Assembly (NCBI GenBank): GCA_028023455.1
Contig: JAQFVV010000279.1
Location: 496,001 to 560,000, forward strand
Direction of reading: 5' to 3'
DNA length: 64,000 nt
Source of the DNA: Epiperipatus broadwayi
Lineage: Eukaryota; Onychophora; Udeonychophora; Euonychophora; Peripatidae
This document shows positions 1 through 10,180 of this stretch, piece by piece; position 1 is the stretch's first letter; each line of letters starts with the position of its first letter. Made by a program: the position numbers and the translations under genes. Under the pieces are notes generated by a model that was not told the DNA's origin, did not search any database, and saw only the letters and a list, made by a program, of their open reading frames with translations.

Positions 1-660
1 ATACAGTAACTAAAAAATTAAATTTTTTATCCACTTAGCAGCACTTTCGATTATCCCAGTAATCTTTGTCAACTAAAGCTTTGAAATGCTAACTTTCTCA
101 CAATTCCATGATCTTAACATTTGCTGTTTGTCTGTTAATTAAGTCATGCTTATATTTGTATATTAGCATAGCTTACTTTATTTTTCTTTTATTGTTATTT
201 TTTTCAATTTGCAATATTTTTACATTATTAAAATTGAAGTCAAAACCATAAATACATGATTTATTATGGTCATAAAAAACAGATGCTGAAATATTATTAT
301 CTACTATGCAATTTTGTTTTGATTTCTGAACTAGTTTTAATAATAGCAAGTGTTATTTAGTTCTTTTTTCCAACGTACATCTAGATTCACCTATATACCC
401 ACTGCCACACCTACATATCCATTTATAAATGAAACAATTTTTATTTATAAATGAGGTTTTATCTTTGGAGTTATTTATTAATTTTTTTATGTAGGAGGTA
501 TGTAAAATGCAATATCACATATACCTTTATAAATTTTGCTTAAAAAATTTACTTGATCATTTGAAATATATGGGATTGATAGCCATATTTTTTTATTAGC
601 AGGAGAATCAATATTATTATTAAAATTTTTATTCTTATATTTTGTATTAAAATCTCTAAT
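1..660. other. AT-rich sequence without recognised gene
   Basis: I see no coding sequence, RNA gene or clear repeat unit here. Short open frames on both strands show no family motif. The right edge runs into a long (TA)n tract. Confidence 0.5.
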
Positions 661-661
661 A

Positions 662-664
<3 letters not shown>

Positions 665-747
<83 letters not shown>

Positions 748-756
748 TATATATAC
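665..756. repeat. (TA)n microsatellite
   Basis: A nearly pure TA tract of about 78 bases, followed by an interrupted TA-rich stretch. It abuts the 3' end of a minus-strand Penelope-like element, so it is probably both the old target and the flank of that insertion. The Ile-Tyr-repeat frames crossing it are microsatellite translations, not proteins. Confidence 0.95.
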
Positions 757-794
757 AACAAAAAAGACTTATAAATCCAATAAATAATATTGTA

Positions 795-822
795 TTTCAA
801 CCAGAGGACTGGTTTTCATCAG
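795..822 (-). ncRNA. hammerhead-like core near PLE 3' end
   Basis: Read on the minus strand, CTGATGA (822-816) is followed by one extra A, then a 6-bp stem AACCAG/CTGGTT with loop TCCT, then GAAA (798-795). This is the conserved hammerhead core order (CUGANGA, stem II, GAAA). It lies between the GIY-YIG frame and the (TA)n end, where PLEs are known to carry hammerhead motifs. The extra A before stem II departs from the minimal consensus, and I could not find a convincing stem I, so activity is doubtful. Confidence 0.5.
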
Positions 823-1313
823 AAAGAAAAAAAATACACAGTAAAATGGCGATAATCAAAAATTACAGATTTGGTAAAAGATTAAAAATTTAACAAAACC
901 CCCCTGATTGGTCACAAAATCTAACACAGAATATCTACCCAATTAATGACAAAATTCAAACAAAAAAAAAAAACTACATTCCCTCCTAATCAAGCTTAAA
1001 TTCTATTTAAATTAAAATATAAAAATAAAAAATTCAAAATTAAAAATTAAAATATACATATGTGCATACATAGAAAAATTAAACTATGCTCACATACAAA
1101 AAATAGCTGTGCTCACATTAATATTCATTAAAAACTAAAATACTTATACATTTTAATCAAAAATTATAGTTAGTGCAAAGTACAATAATTTATAACTAAT
1201 TATTTATCTATAAACCAATTAAACACAGATATTAAACATACATGTAACCAATCTTTACATAAAAAACCTCATATAAGAAATTTTCACATAAAAAACATAC
1301 ATATAGAAATCAT

Positions 1314-2050
1314 TTAGGAGACCAGGTAACCCAGAGATGTAATAGTTCCAGTGTTCAAATTCAATCCATGTGGTTCTAAGGTCTTGAATTTAAAAATAAA
1401 AAAAAACCTCTCCTTTTGTTTCCTCTCCCTTGTAGAAGAAAAACCTTCCTGAAGAATCACTACTTTTAAATCATCAATTGAATGATTTGGTAAGTTAAAA
1501 TGTTTTGAAACCAGTCTATCTTCATTCTTATGCAAAATGTCAAATCTATGATTAGTCATTCTGACATGTAAACTATTTGCTGACTCACCTATATACTGGT
1601 TTATGCATCTACTACACTCTATCAAATATATCAAATTAACACTTTTACATGTAACATAATTAGGAATATACCATTTGAAATTACAATTCTTAGTACTAAA
1701 GACCACTTTTGTCACAACAATATGTTTACATGTAAAACATCTTTTATCTTTACATGGAGAACATCCTTTTTCCTGTACAGAACTACTAATAAAATTTGTT
1801 TTGACAAGTATATCTCTAAGTGATCTATGTTTTCGATATATATATGATTATAACTGTAACCAACATTTAGCAATTCATTTGAATATATTTCAATATTTTT
1901 GCCTTTATCCAATGAATATTTACAAAGACTATTATTTCTAAATAAGAAGGACTTCAAACCTGCCATTTTGTGTGGCATTGACACTTTTGATTTATATGGA
2001 ATATAACCTTTTTTAACTATTGGTTTAATGGTCATACAGTAATCCAGCAT
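1314..2050 (-). pseudogene. Penelope-like element: RT C-terminal linker plus GIY-YIG endonuclease
   Basis: Two minus-strand frames (2050-1712 and 1715-1314) join to give the end of a PLE protein. The upstream frame looks like the connector after the RT thumb (ELLNVGYSYNHIYIEN resembles the usual ELxxRGYxxxxI segment). The downstream frame is a GIY-YIG nuclease: NLIYLIECSRCINQYIGES gives the paired GIY (as LIY) and YIG blocks, with VRMTNHR supplying the conserved Arg. In PLEs this domain nicks target DNA and the RT copies the RNA at the nick. The frame change between the two pieces near 1712 shows the copy is broken. No RT catalytic core is present, so it is 5'-truncated. A hammerhead-like core and a (TA)n tract follow downstream. 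Confidence 0.75.
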
Positions 2051-2244
2051 GCATTGATTTCTAGTTATTTAAGATCAAGAAACTGAATGCACATTAAATC
2101 TTCATTTGTTTTTATCCATCTTAGGCCTTTTAAACCATTTGTTTATTTAAAGAACTCATTAATTGTATTTGATTTACTACATACAAAAACACAATGAATA
2201 CAGAAAAGCAATTTAATTAACAAAAATGAAAATGTATTAATATA

Positions 2245-2450
2245 AACAACAGGATTGTATATAAACAAGGCAAAATTCTCCATACAGCAGTGCCACTCTG
2301 TGCCAACCAGAGTAATCAAGGGATGCAGAGAAGGCTTGTGCATAAAATCCCTATGTAATGCCTACTCATCCAATATCCCCAGACTAGTTTCTGGCTTGTG
2401 GTCTTCATCAGTGAGAAGCTTTGGATATGAGAGCACTGCACCTAGATCAT
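2245..2450 (-). repeat. dispersed repeat with hammerhead motif (family Y)
   Basis: This block is shared with 18887-19160, where its head is duplicated in inverted orientation. Both contain the conserved stretches around GGCAAAATTCTCCATACAGC and the AGAGCACTGCACCTAGAT segment. The minus strand carries a hammerhead-like motif (2373-2428). No coding potential is convincing; the short plus-strand frame through it is not kept in the other copy. The element class is unknown: a SINE or the terminal part of a PLE are both possible. A related segment occurs at 2660-2745. Confidence 0.65.
2373..2428 (-). ncRNA. hammerhead ribozyme-like motif, family Y
   Basis: Minus strand, 5' to 3'. The stem I 5' strand has ATATCC (2428-2423), an 8-nt internal loop and TCA (2414-2412). 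Then come core CTGATGA (2411-2405), a weak 3-bp stem II with CACAA loop, GAAA, and palindromic stem III ACT/AGT. The predicted cleavage site follows C at 2382. The stem I 3' strand TGG (2381-2379) pairs with TCA, and GGATAT (2378-2373) pairs with ATATCC. Catalytic-core bases are intact; stem II has one A/C mismatch and an extra A, so activity may be low. Decayed relatives are at 18996-19045 (G8 to A), 9229-9265 and 16090-16126. Confidence 0.55.
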
Positions 2451-2564
2451 AGGATCTAATGCAACCCTCCAGCAACCACCTTTTATCTCTACTTAACTAT
2501 AAAACTATGAGAATGAAATTGAAAACACAAAAATATTTTTAATCTAAGCTCAATACCTTATATA

Positions 2565-2760
2565 GTCATATGGGTCTGACTCAGTTCAGAACCCATATAT
2601 TTTGATGTCTTTGGTTCTTTAACAACCATAGCCACCACTATCCCATTAGGCAGGATTGGTGTTAAACCATTAAGCATCACATGATCAACATCTCTTATAC
2701 TAGCACATAATTGTTTATAAACAAGGCAAAACTCTCCATACAATTAAAAAGTAAAGTAAA
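2565..2760. repeat. dispersed repeat fragment with short palindrome
   Basis: The 5' part (2568-2605) is a small imperfect palindrome around ATATGGGTCTGA / TCAGAACCCATAT. A related stretch appears at 29763-29795 beside another fold-back. The 3' part (2660-2745, around ACCATTAAGCATCACATGATC and GGCAAAACTCTCCATACA) matches 18840-18920. No protein is recognisable. Confidence 0.55.
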
Positions 2761-3234
2761 TATTTCTTATCAAATAGTTTACAGTTGAATTGATTATGAT
2801 TTATTTATAATACTTTTATATTATTTTCTGGATATCTCTGTAGTGCAGTATAGACAGTACACTAAAAAAAAGGATTATATTAGCACACATTTTGCTAAAA
2901 AATACATAAAATAAATATTTTGCAAATTTAATTAGAGTGTTTAATTTGTTTATTATTTTTATTATCAAAATAAATATAAGCTTATTAATTTATATTTCAT
3001 AAAATATTTTATTATAGATGGGAGTTAAAAATGTACATACTTTCATTAATATCACTCATAAATATGTTATACATGAAGACCTTTTTTTAAATCTGTATTA
3101 AGAAACACATAAACATACTTTTATGTAAACAAATTAAAATTAACATTAATAAATACATTGCTTTTATTTTGTTTACTCTCTACTTAAACATTTCTTTATT
3201 GTAATGAGATATTTTTCTTGTTTAATAGATTTTC

Positions 3235-3872
3235 TCAAAATATGAAAATAAAGATTGATTATGATGAGTTAGAAGAAGTTAACAGATACAAATATCTTAG
3301 CCAGATTATTAATACAGATGGAAATATAATGGATGAAATTATCATAGAATTAAACTTGGTTGGAGTGCTTTTGGTAGAAATAAATTGATACTAAAAGGAA
3401 ATATGCCTATGTGTTTGAAAAGGAAGATTTTTAATACATGTGTTTTGCCAGTTTTTACTTATGGATCTGAGACTTGGACACTTAATAGAAAAGCAATACA
3501 GAGATTTTAGACCACTCAAAAAAGTATGGAAAGATGCATGTTGGGAGTAACAAAAAGGGATCGAAAATGTAATGTATGGTTAAGAGAACAAACAGGTGTT
3601 ACTGACCTCATTGAAAAAATTAAAAGACTGAAATGGAGATGGGTTAGACATATTGTTAGAAGAGATGATAATAGATGGACAATTGATATTTTAAACTGGA
3701 TTCCAAGAAATTTAAAAGACCCAGAAAGAGCCCACATGTGAGATGGATGAATAAAATAAGAAAGTGTGCAGGTGTGATGTGGAGAAGAGAATCTAAAGAT
3801 AGGAAAAGATGAATTGAACTTGGAGAGACCTACATCCTGCAGTGGATTGATAATGGTTGATGATGATGATGA
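3235..3872 (+). pseudogene. RTE-clade LINE, 3' end of reverse transcriptase
   Basis: With frameshifts and stops, the plus strand encodes the C-terminal part of an RTE-type endonuclease-reverse transcriptase. It begins near EEVNRYKYLSQIINTDGN, continues through FNTCVLPVFTYGSETWTL, and runs into an open piece (3526-3741) containing MERCMLGVTKRDR, KRLKWRWVRHIVRRDD and RWTIDILNWIPR. These blocks are characteristic of the RTE group common in arthropods and other invertebrates. It ends in a short (TGATGA)n tail at 3852-3871, the simple-repeat 3' end typical of RTE insertions. There is no upstream RT core, so it is a 5'-truncated dead copy. Confidence 0.8.
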
Positions 3873-3989
3873 AACTTTTGTTTTTCTATTCACAAAGAAA
3901 CAAAGAAAGTCCATCAAATTGCAACTCCAAATGAAACATACAATATTTATTATATACAACAAAATTTTATGATTTACATATACATATTA

Positions 3990-4745
3990 TAACAAATCTG
4001 AATAACTAAATATTGCTTATTATATTGAAATTTCAAAAAGTTCTATGCGATCTATTTACAAATAATGGATCCTTTCATATGGATGTTGAATTCATAATTA
4101 ATAGAGCAATCATAATTATTGGAATAGTTTTTAGATATGGTAGATTGTTTAATAAATATAATCAAATGAAAGTCAAATTGTTCAGGGATTTTGTCCTTCC
4201 TATTATTGAGTATGTATTTGTTATTTGGAATTTAATTGTTAGGAGAAAATATTATAGACATGTTAGCTCAAAAACAGCAACATATTGCCTTATTAAATGA
4301 GTAGGGTAAGAGACCTGAAATTTTTATAAAAAATGAAATTAAAAAAGTAATTTATCAAAATCACATAGCAAATATTTCATTTAATTCAGTAAGTTATAAA
4401 ACTAAGATTTCAGGTCATTTCAGATACTCTTAAATGTTCTCCATTGTTTTGGTTATTGGATTCTTATAATAAATATTTTTGCACTAATAGTTATTTCGGT
4501 CTAAATGATAAAAATTATTATACGATTTTTGTAAATAGTATCATCTTTAATCTATTACAATTGTATCATTTATAGTTTTTTTTTTCATATGTGTAATTTA
4601 TATTATTTGTAATTTTTTATTAATCTTAAATGTACAATTTAATTAATTTATGTGAAATCTATAATTGACCATATGTAAAATAAAAAAAATTAATTGAATT
4701 GTTAAGATTATTATTATTAATATTGCTATTACTATTATTATTATG
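3990..4745 (+). pseudogene. CR1/Jockey-like LINE, RT C-terminal fragment and 3' tail
   Basis: The open part (4013-4300) encodes the thumb/connector region after a LINE RT: NRAIIIIGIVFRYGRLFN followed by LFRDFVLPIIEYVFVIWN. This matches the family pattern of a helix, then (L/V)V(R/L)P(I/L)(L/I)EYxxxVW. After the stop the frame degenerates through a typical C-terminal tail. The copy ends in an ATT-rich 3' tract (about 4708-4745), and the next LINE fragment starts immediately after. Exact clade (CR1, L2 or Jockey) cannot be fixed from this short piece. Confidence 0.65.
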
Positions 4746-5891
4746 AAAGATTGGCTAATTTCAAAAATTGATCATCAAAATTATATAACAAATATGTATG
4801 TCCTCATGATTTTTCAGTTCTCTTTTCTAAATTATTCAGCAAATCTCAATTGACTTCTAGTAGATTTCATGATTATTCTTAAAGATAAGTATACCCTTTG
4901 GACAGCAATAATATATATGCTATCAATAAACTTAAATTACATTCAAGTTACATTATAACAATATATCTTCTTTTATTTATAAAGAATGTGCTGAATATAG
5001 GTCTACTCCCGTATATTACATGATTAATTGTTCTATCAAAACATTATGCATTTTCCAACTCTCTTATAACTTGCTTGTGCCAATTTTTAAAAAAATGGTT
5101 TAAAAGCTGATGTTGACAACAATAAATCTATTTCAGTGCTTCATAGAGTTGCTCTCATATCTGAAAAATGTGTTTACAAATACTTTTTTACTGAAATGCA
5201 TAAAATAAATTAATCCTTTTTCCATTAATATATAACATTTTTGCAAATTAAATTTTTTAATATTACATAACTTAATTAATATGACATTAAATAGCATGGC
5301 AGCTGAGATAAATTGTTTCATAATATATGTATTTGTATTAAAATGCTTATATTGTATATGTTATGTGTGTGGTTGCAGTAAGAAAATTGTTGTTAGCTGA
5401 AAGGAGATTCTCTGATTTCTATGTGAGACCTTAAAGAAACCAAGGACAAATTTCTAATAATGACCTTATAATTTCTTGTCAACTTATTCTTATTATTATG
5501 TGATTATTTATATAATAAACAAACATGGATAGCTTGCCATAGTGCCTGTATAGTGAATTTAGCTTAAGTGCAACATGTATTTTTATCTAATAGATCAACC
5601 CAAACTAATCTTATAATACATGAAAATGTCTTTGAAAATTAATATAATTTAGATGCTGTCTGTTTTGATATATTTAAAGCATTTGATAAAGTGAACAATG
5701 ATACTTTTTAAAATGCATAAATTATGTTTCTGTCCAAAATGTATTAAATGGTTTGAATCTTTTATTAGGAAAAAAATTACCTTCCTCTAAATATAATAAC
5801 AAGTATTCTAATCCATATTATTATACTCTATAAGTACTTCAAGGTACATTCTTACCACTATTATTATTTAACATTTACATAGATGATTTGA
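4746..5891 (+). pseudogene. CR1/Jockey-like LINE RT, first half
   Basis: Broken plus-strand RT domain. Around 5065-5170 the finger region reads KNGLKADVDNNKSISVL...ISEKCVY, matching the LINE pattern of FK.G...D..NYRPISLL....EK. About 350 bases of unalignable sequence (5205-5560) intervene, probably another insertion. Then FLSNRSTQTNL (about 5580) matches the GFRxxRST.TNL block, and motif A is visible as AVCFDIFKAFDKVN (5650-5695). Motif B survives as PLLLFNIYIDDLNK near 5855. The frame is cut at 5891 by a 619-bp insertion and resumes at 6526. Several shifts and stops show that it is inactive. Confidence 0.75.
5877..5891. repeat. target-site duplication, left copy
   Basis: The 15 bases ACATAGATGATTTGA occur here and again, identically, at 6511-6525, on either side of a 619-bp insertion in a LINE RT. 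Joining the LINE across the insertion restores the order motif B, then motif C. Confidence 0.9.
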
Positions 5892-6510
5892 ATAAACTAA
5901 TAATCAGCTTTTTAAGTTAATGCACATATGTTTTGTGGATCTTAACAATAAATGAATATTCTCATTTTCCAGATAAAGTCTTTGTAAAAGAATAGAATGA
6001 ATCCATCTATTCTTTCAACCCAAACATTTAAGTATGGGCAAATCTTAAGTACTGGAAATGAGAGCATGAAGATATTAACCAATTACTTTAAATTACTTTT
6101 ACTATGTCTGAATGAATGACGCCTGTGAAATTTATTAGAATTTACGATATGTCATTCTTAAATGAAATTAAACATATGTAAATGAGATATTTATTTTGTA
6201 TAGCATGATGTTTTTGAATTGTAATAAACTAATAATCAGCTTTTTAAGCTAATGCATATGCACTTTGTGGATTTAACAATAAATGAATACTCTCATTTTC
6301 CAATACAAGATAGTCTTTGTGAAAAAAATAAAATGAATCCACCTATTTTTCAACCCAAATGTTTAAGTATGGGCAAATCTTAAGTACTGGAAATGAGAGC
6401 GTGAAGATATTAAACAATTACTTTAAATTACTTTTACATGTGCATTAGCTTAAAAAGCTGATATTAGTTTATTACAATTCAAAAACATCATGCTATACAA
6501 AATAAATATC
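5892..6510. mobile_element. 619-bp insertion with direct and inverted internal repeats
   Basis: Flanked by a perfect 15-bp target duplication. Inside, a ~210-bp unit occurs twice in direct order (5892-6100 and 6222-6430). The segment 6185-6256, ending the spacer and starting the second unit, is repeated inverted at 6440-6510 as the right end. It has no coding frame. The right end (CATCATGCTATACAAAATAA) recurs near 33126-33150, and in diverged form after the hairpin at 11040-11065, so this is a dispersed family. The direct-plus-inverted layout and a target duplication of this length suggest a PLE-mobilised or PLE-derived non-autonomous element, but the class is my inference. Confidence 0.7.
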
Positions 6511-7110
6511 ACATAGATGATTTGAGAAAGAAATAGAATTATCATTACTTCTTTGGTTATGCAGACAATTATAAAATATTTGATGTCTACAAAATAATGT
6601 AAAAATAATATGATGCATATTAATATAAAAAAGTGTTCAAACATTTCTTATTCCAAGAAATCTGAATGTCTAAACTTTTTTTATTATACCTTGAGAGCAT
6701 AAAATAAATTTATACTGAGAGCCATAAAATAAATTTGGTAGACATCTGTAAAGACTTTGGCATTATATTTTCTAGCAATGGGTCTTTTCCCCATCACATT
6801 AAAATAATGGTAAATAAAACTTTTTAGATTATGCGAGTTATTCTAAGGCATAATAAACAATTTATTAATTTTACAAAATATAATTTTTTTTTTTTGTTGG
6901 TTCTGCCTATTTTGGAATATGGATCTGTTGTTTGGATCCCAAGTTTCAAACGAGAGGTATTTTCTGAATTCAATTGATCTATGATGAATTTTCTAAATGT
7001 ATTAAGTTAAATAACTATAATCTACCTCAATGAGAAATCAAAGAATCAAGATAAAATACTGAACATTTTGAAGATGTATAGTCAATATTTATAAGATAAT
7101 TTATTCATAA
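6511..7110 (+). pseudogene. CR1/Jockey-like LINE RT, second half
   Basis: Continuation of the LINE RT interrupted at 5891. Just after the right target duplication the sequence contains YADNYKIFD (about 6555-6585), a decayed motif C in which the second catalytic Asp of YADD has become Asn. Near 6750 KDFGIIFSSNGSF and then, after a shift, LPILEYGSVVWIPSFKR (6905-6955) match the RT thumb and post-thumb blocks of CR1/Jockey-type LINEs. The mutated active site and shifts make it a pseudogene. Confidence 0.75.
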
Positions 7111-7682
7111 TACAGGTTATGAGTCAACTTAGTAATTAATGTTTTTTTTAATTGCTATAGTTTCTAAAAGGGAGTAAGATATACGAATTTTAAAGTAATA
7201 AATTTATTATCATTGTATGTAAATATTATTATAACAATATGGACAACAGTATCTCATGAACTCTTATACACTTATTCATATACTTCCAAAAAGAGTTATA
7301 TTCACCCTAATCTAGATCTCTAAGCTTGAGTAGGATGAAGATAAACAGTTCTTGGATATTATTATTAAAATTACGAAAAGATATATTTATAATATATTAG
7401 ATATATTTATGATAGAAAAATGAATTGAGACTAGATGAAGATAGAATAGTAGCAATGCGAATGTTTTTAAAAACTATAGAAGAAGAGCAATTAATAAGAG
7501 TTTCCTTACTGATTCGATTTAAGATTGAGAAAATTAAATTATATAATAATGAATAATATTTCTGTAGTGTAATTTTCACATTACCACTCTCATGCAAGAT
7601 AGGGACTAATTTCTATCCAGTTTTAACACCTTGTAAGGTGATGTAAAGATAATCATATGACCAAAGACATGTGGGAAAATGT

Positions 7683-7745
7683 ATAATCACCAAGATGCAC
7701 ATTTTATGCTGAATCAGCACTCATCAGTTGTCCCAGATGACAAGG
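7683..7745 (-). ncRNA. decayed hammerhead motif, family X
   Basis: Minus strand: core CTGATGA (7727-7721), stem II GTGCTG/CAGCAT with ATT loop, then AAAA where GAAA is expected (G12 changed to A at 7705). Stem III is ATG/CAT, and the downstream TTGGTGATTAT matches the stem I 3' strand of the other copies. The altered G12 should abolish cleavage. The intact relative is at 15297-15357. Confidence 0.6.
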
Positions 7746-7813
7746 TCTTGAACATATATCTTTATTATTACTCAATATATATATATATATGTTAAAACGA
7801 AGATTTGCATGGG

Positions 7814-8267
7814 TTAAATATATAAAACACATATTTTGCGGGTTCATCCATGTTAAAAACTTTTAATATTAATATACTGACATTTCAACTTGGTCACACA
7901 AGCCATCCACAGAGTTATAAAGGTAGAAAGATGGTTGTAGAGGTGCTACAATAACTGATTTGAATAAAATGTTAAAATTCCACCAATAGCAAAAAATGTT
8001 AAATTCAGGAATGTTTTTAAAAAAAAAACTTTCCAAATAAGAGGAAGTTTGCATGTATCATCTCGCTTATTGATACAATCTGGCCTTTTAAGTATCTCAA
8101 TGGCTTCTCTAATTTTGCACTGGTAGAGATTATCACATCTGGATACGATCCTGGTACTAGAAAAATCAATTTTATGACCTGAATCTATATTATGGAGTGA
8201 GAGTGCTGATGATGATGAGTGTTGTTTAATTGCATTAGCATGCTCATCTCTCCTAACACTGATGCGA
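7814..8267 (-). pseudogene. PLE 3' end, minus-strand arm of head-to-head pair
   Basis: This is the inverted partner of 8362-8817. On the minus strand it carries the 3' two thirds of the GIY-YIG coding region, then the 3' UTR ending beside a short (AT)n tract at 7773-7790. The arm stops at the fold-back junction at 8267, so it lacks the start of the endonuclease. Arms match closely with a few substitutions. Head-to-head placement of a 5'-truncated copy against a second copy is a known PLE arrangement. Confidence 0.8.
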
Positions 8268-8566
8268 CCAAGCCTAAGGATTCAATCCCTCTTGGATCTC
8301 ATGGTGTCTATCAAATCTCATGTAAAAATTGTAAAGCTTCTTACATAGGTATGAGTAATCATCGCATCAGTGTTAGGAGAGATGAGCATGCTAATGCAGT
8401 TAAACAACACTCATCATCATCAGCACTCTCACTCCATACTATAGATTCAGGTCATAAAATTGATTTTTCTAGTACCAGGATCATATCCAGATGTGATAAT
8501 CTCTACCAATGCAAAATTAGAGAAGCCATTGAGATACTTAAAAGTCCAGATTGTATCAATAAGTGA
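8252..8566 (+). CDS. PLE GIY-YIG endonuclease domain (fragment)
   Basis: An open plus-strand frame encodes a near-complete GIY-YIG domain: GVYQISCKNCKASYIG holds both signature blocks with the Cys pair (CxxC) common in PLE endonucleases, followed by RISVRRDEH with the conserved Arg, and ending in REAIEILKSPDCINK with the family's late Glu. The nominal first Met (8219) lies in the inverted neighbouring arm, so the native protein must have started upstream in an RT that is not present. The residues before about 8252 are junction sequence. A decayed relative of the same family is at 44260-44600. In an intact PLE this domain makes the target nick. Confidence 0.7.
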   Translation, partial: PNTDATKPKDSIPLGSHGVYQISCKNCKASYIGMSNHRISVRRDEHANAVKQHSSSSALSLHTIDSGHKIDFSSTRIISRCDNLYQCKIREAIEILKSPDCINK

Positions 8567-8817
8567 GATGATACATGCAAACTTCCTCCTATTTGGAAAG
8601 ATTTTTTTTAAAAAACATTCCTAAATTTAACATTTTTTGCTATTGGTGGAATTTTAACATTTTATTCAAATCAGTAATTGTAGCGCCTCTATAACCATCT
8701 TTCTACCTTTTATAACTCTGTGGATGGCTTGAGTGACCAAGTTGAAACGTCAGTATATTAATATTAAAAGTTTTTAACAAAGATGAACCTGCAAAATATG
8801 TATTTTATATATATTTA
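8362..8817 (+). repeat. PLE 3' end, plus-strand arm of head-to-head pair
   Basis: Inverted copy of 7814-8267, separated by 94 bases that occur only on this side. It contains most of the GIY-YIG frame, the stop, and a 3' UTR ending in GCAAAATATGTATTTTATAT next to TA-rich sequence. The same 3' UTR occurs at 44600-44789 and 62160-62342, each time directly against a long (TA)n tract. Confidence 0.85.
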
Positions 8818-8899
8818 GCAAATTACTACAGTTTAATTGATGAGTCAAACTTGCTGCCCTCATAATTTTTACATAAACCATTTAATGGAAATATATTAA

Positions 8900-9750
8900 T
8901 ATTTTTATTAGTCATTCATTATAATAGAGATTATTCAAATAATATCTAATGTAATAAATGACTAATAAAAATTACAAATTAAATTATATTGTTGGATATT
9001 TTGAAGAAAAAATATAGATTAAACTGAGAAACAACAGTTTAAATATATATTTATAGTATTATATACTACTGAGGACATTATTTATTATATGCAAACAACA
9101 TAGCACATGATTCACAAGTTTACTAGCATGATTCCACAGTCAGTACTTTTTATCCAACTTTAGAGCTATTGCTGTAGGATTGAATAATAAATGAACATTA
9201 AATGGTTTGTTGCTGCAATATACCATCATCATCAGATTGATTTCTGATTTTTGCCTTCATCAGTGAAAACAAAAATTCAAATTTGAAATTAATACATTTA
9301 GCATATAATCATCATTTTATGTGGTTCATATAATAAACTTTTGAACCCAAGATAACTTGCTTACATAGTTATGTAGATGTGATTTAAGATCACTTTCTAT
9401 ATACTTTAGAATTCTCAGTTAATTCATCGAATAAGCATTTTCTATCCTAGTCTAATGCTTAACTCTCTATTATTATATCATTTGTTTTTCAGTGATTTGT
9501 CAATCTGTCAGAAGATGCTTTAGAATAGGATAAATATTATTACTTTTATTTAATATGTAATTAAATGGATTTAGGTAAATGGAGTTTTATAATATGATGA
9601 AGCATTGAAAGTTTGGAAAAAGACGTACATCTGATACCCTTAATGGTTATGATAGACCTTTTAGTTACTTGCAAATAATGGGTTGAGATGAAATCAATAA
9701 ATGGAAACTTGTGATTATAAGGAATAATAAAAGAATAAACAGGAAAGATA
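8900..9750. other. AT-rich sequence; decayed family-Y motif near 9250
   Basis: No gene seen. At 9229-9265 the minus strand has CTGATGA, AGGC, an A-rich loop and GAAAT, then TCAATC: a decayed relative of the family-Y hammerhead at 2373-2428. A similar decayed copy lies at 16090-16126. Confidence 0.45.
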
Positions 9751-9779
9751 TATTTTGTTCGGGTTTTTTTTATTTATAT

Positions 9780-10180
9780 ATAAGGAACATCGAATGAAAG
9801 TTATTTTAACAAAAACTATCTATATTGATAAAAAGAATGTTATTTTGGCGATTATTAAAGTCGAAAATATGAAACGTGTATGTTAAAAATTTTGTTTGGA
9901 GAGTATATTTATATGGAACAATAACATGGATGAGTTAAAAATAAGATATAAAAAATTAAACACTTTTGAAATGACGATTAGGGGGAATATTGAAAAGATA
10001 ACGGGAAAATATAAAATGGGTATGATGAATTGTTAAAGATAGTAAATAAAGAAGATATGTATAGAGGCAAGAATGAAGTGGATTAAACTTTGAATTAAAC
10101 ATAAATCTGGAAACAGTTAAATTATGAAAACTAAACTGAATTGATCTGTAAAAGAAAAAAAGAAAGGAAGTAAAAAAAAT
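9780..10180 (+). pseudogene. possible decayed LINE reverse transcriptase
   Basis: Scattered plus-strand fragments resemble the RT connector of RTE-type or related LINEs: LESIFIW, then KKLNTFEMTIRGNIEKITGK, recalling the common pattern of YG.ETW followed by LE.FEMW.WRRMLKI. Stops and shifts are frequent, and no catalytic motif is visible. Diverged repeat relic is the best reading, with low certainty. Confidence 0.35.

Noticed and set aside
549-800. Open frame rich in Ile-Tyr repeats (also at 20643-20916, 36703-36987, 44771-44962, 62249-62476, 63078-63299)
   Set aside because: These are translations of (TA)n microsatellites, which lack stops in two frames; there is no protein signal outside the tract.
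3516-3962. Minus-strand 148-codon frame
   Set aside because: It is the antisense of the RTE LINE 3' end, which has clear family motifs on the plus strand.
8690-8760. Hammerhead in the PLE 3' UTR (GGATGGCTTG...CAAGTTGAAACGTC)
   Set aside because: A GAAAC block and a possible stem II are present, but CTGATGA is replaced by unrelated bases in all four copies of this 3' UTR.
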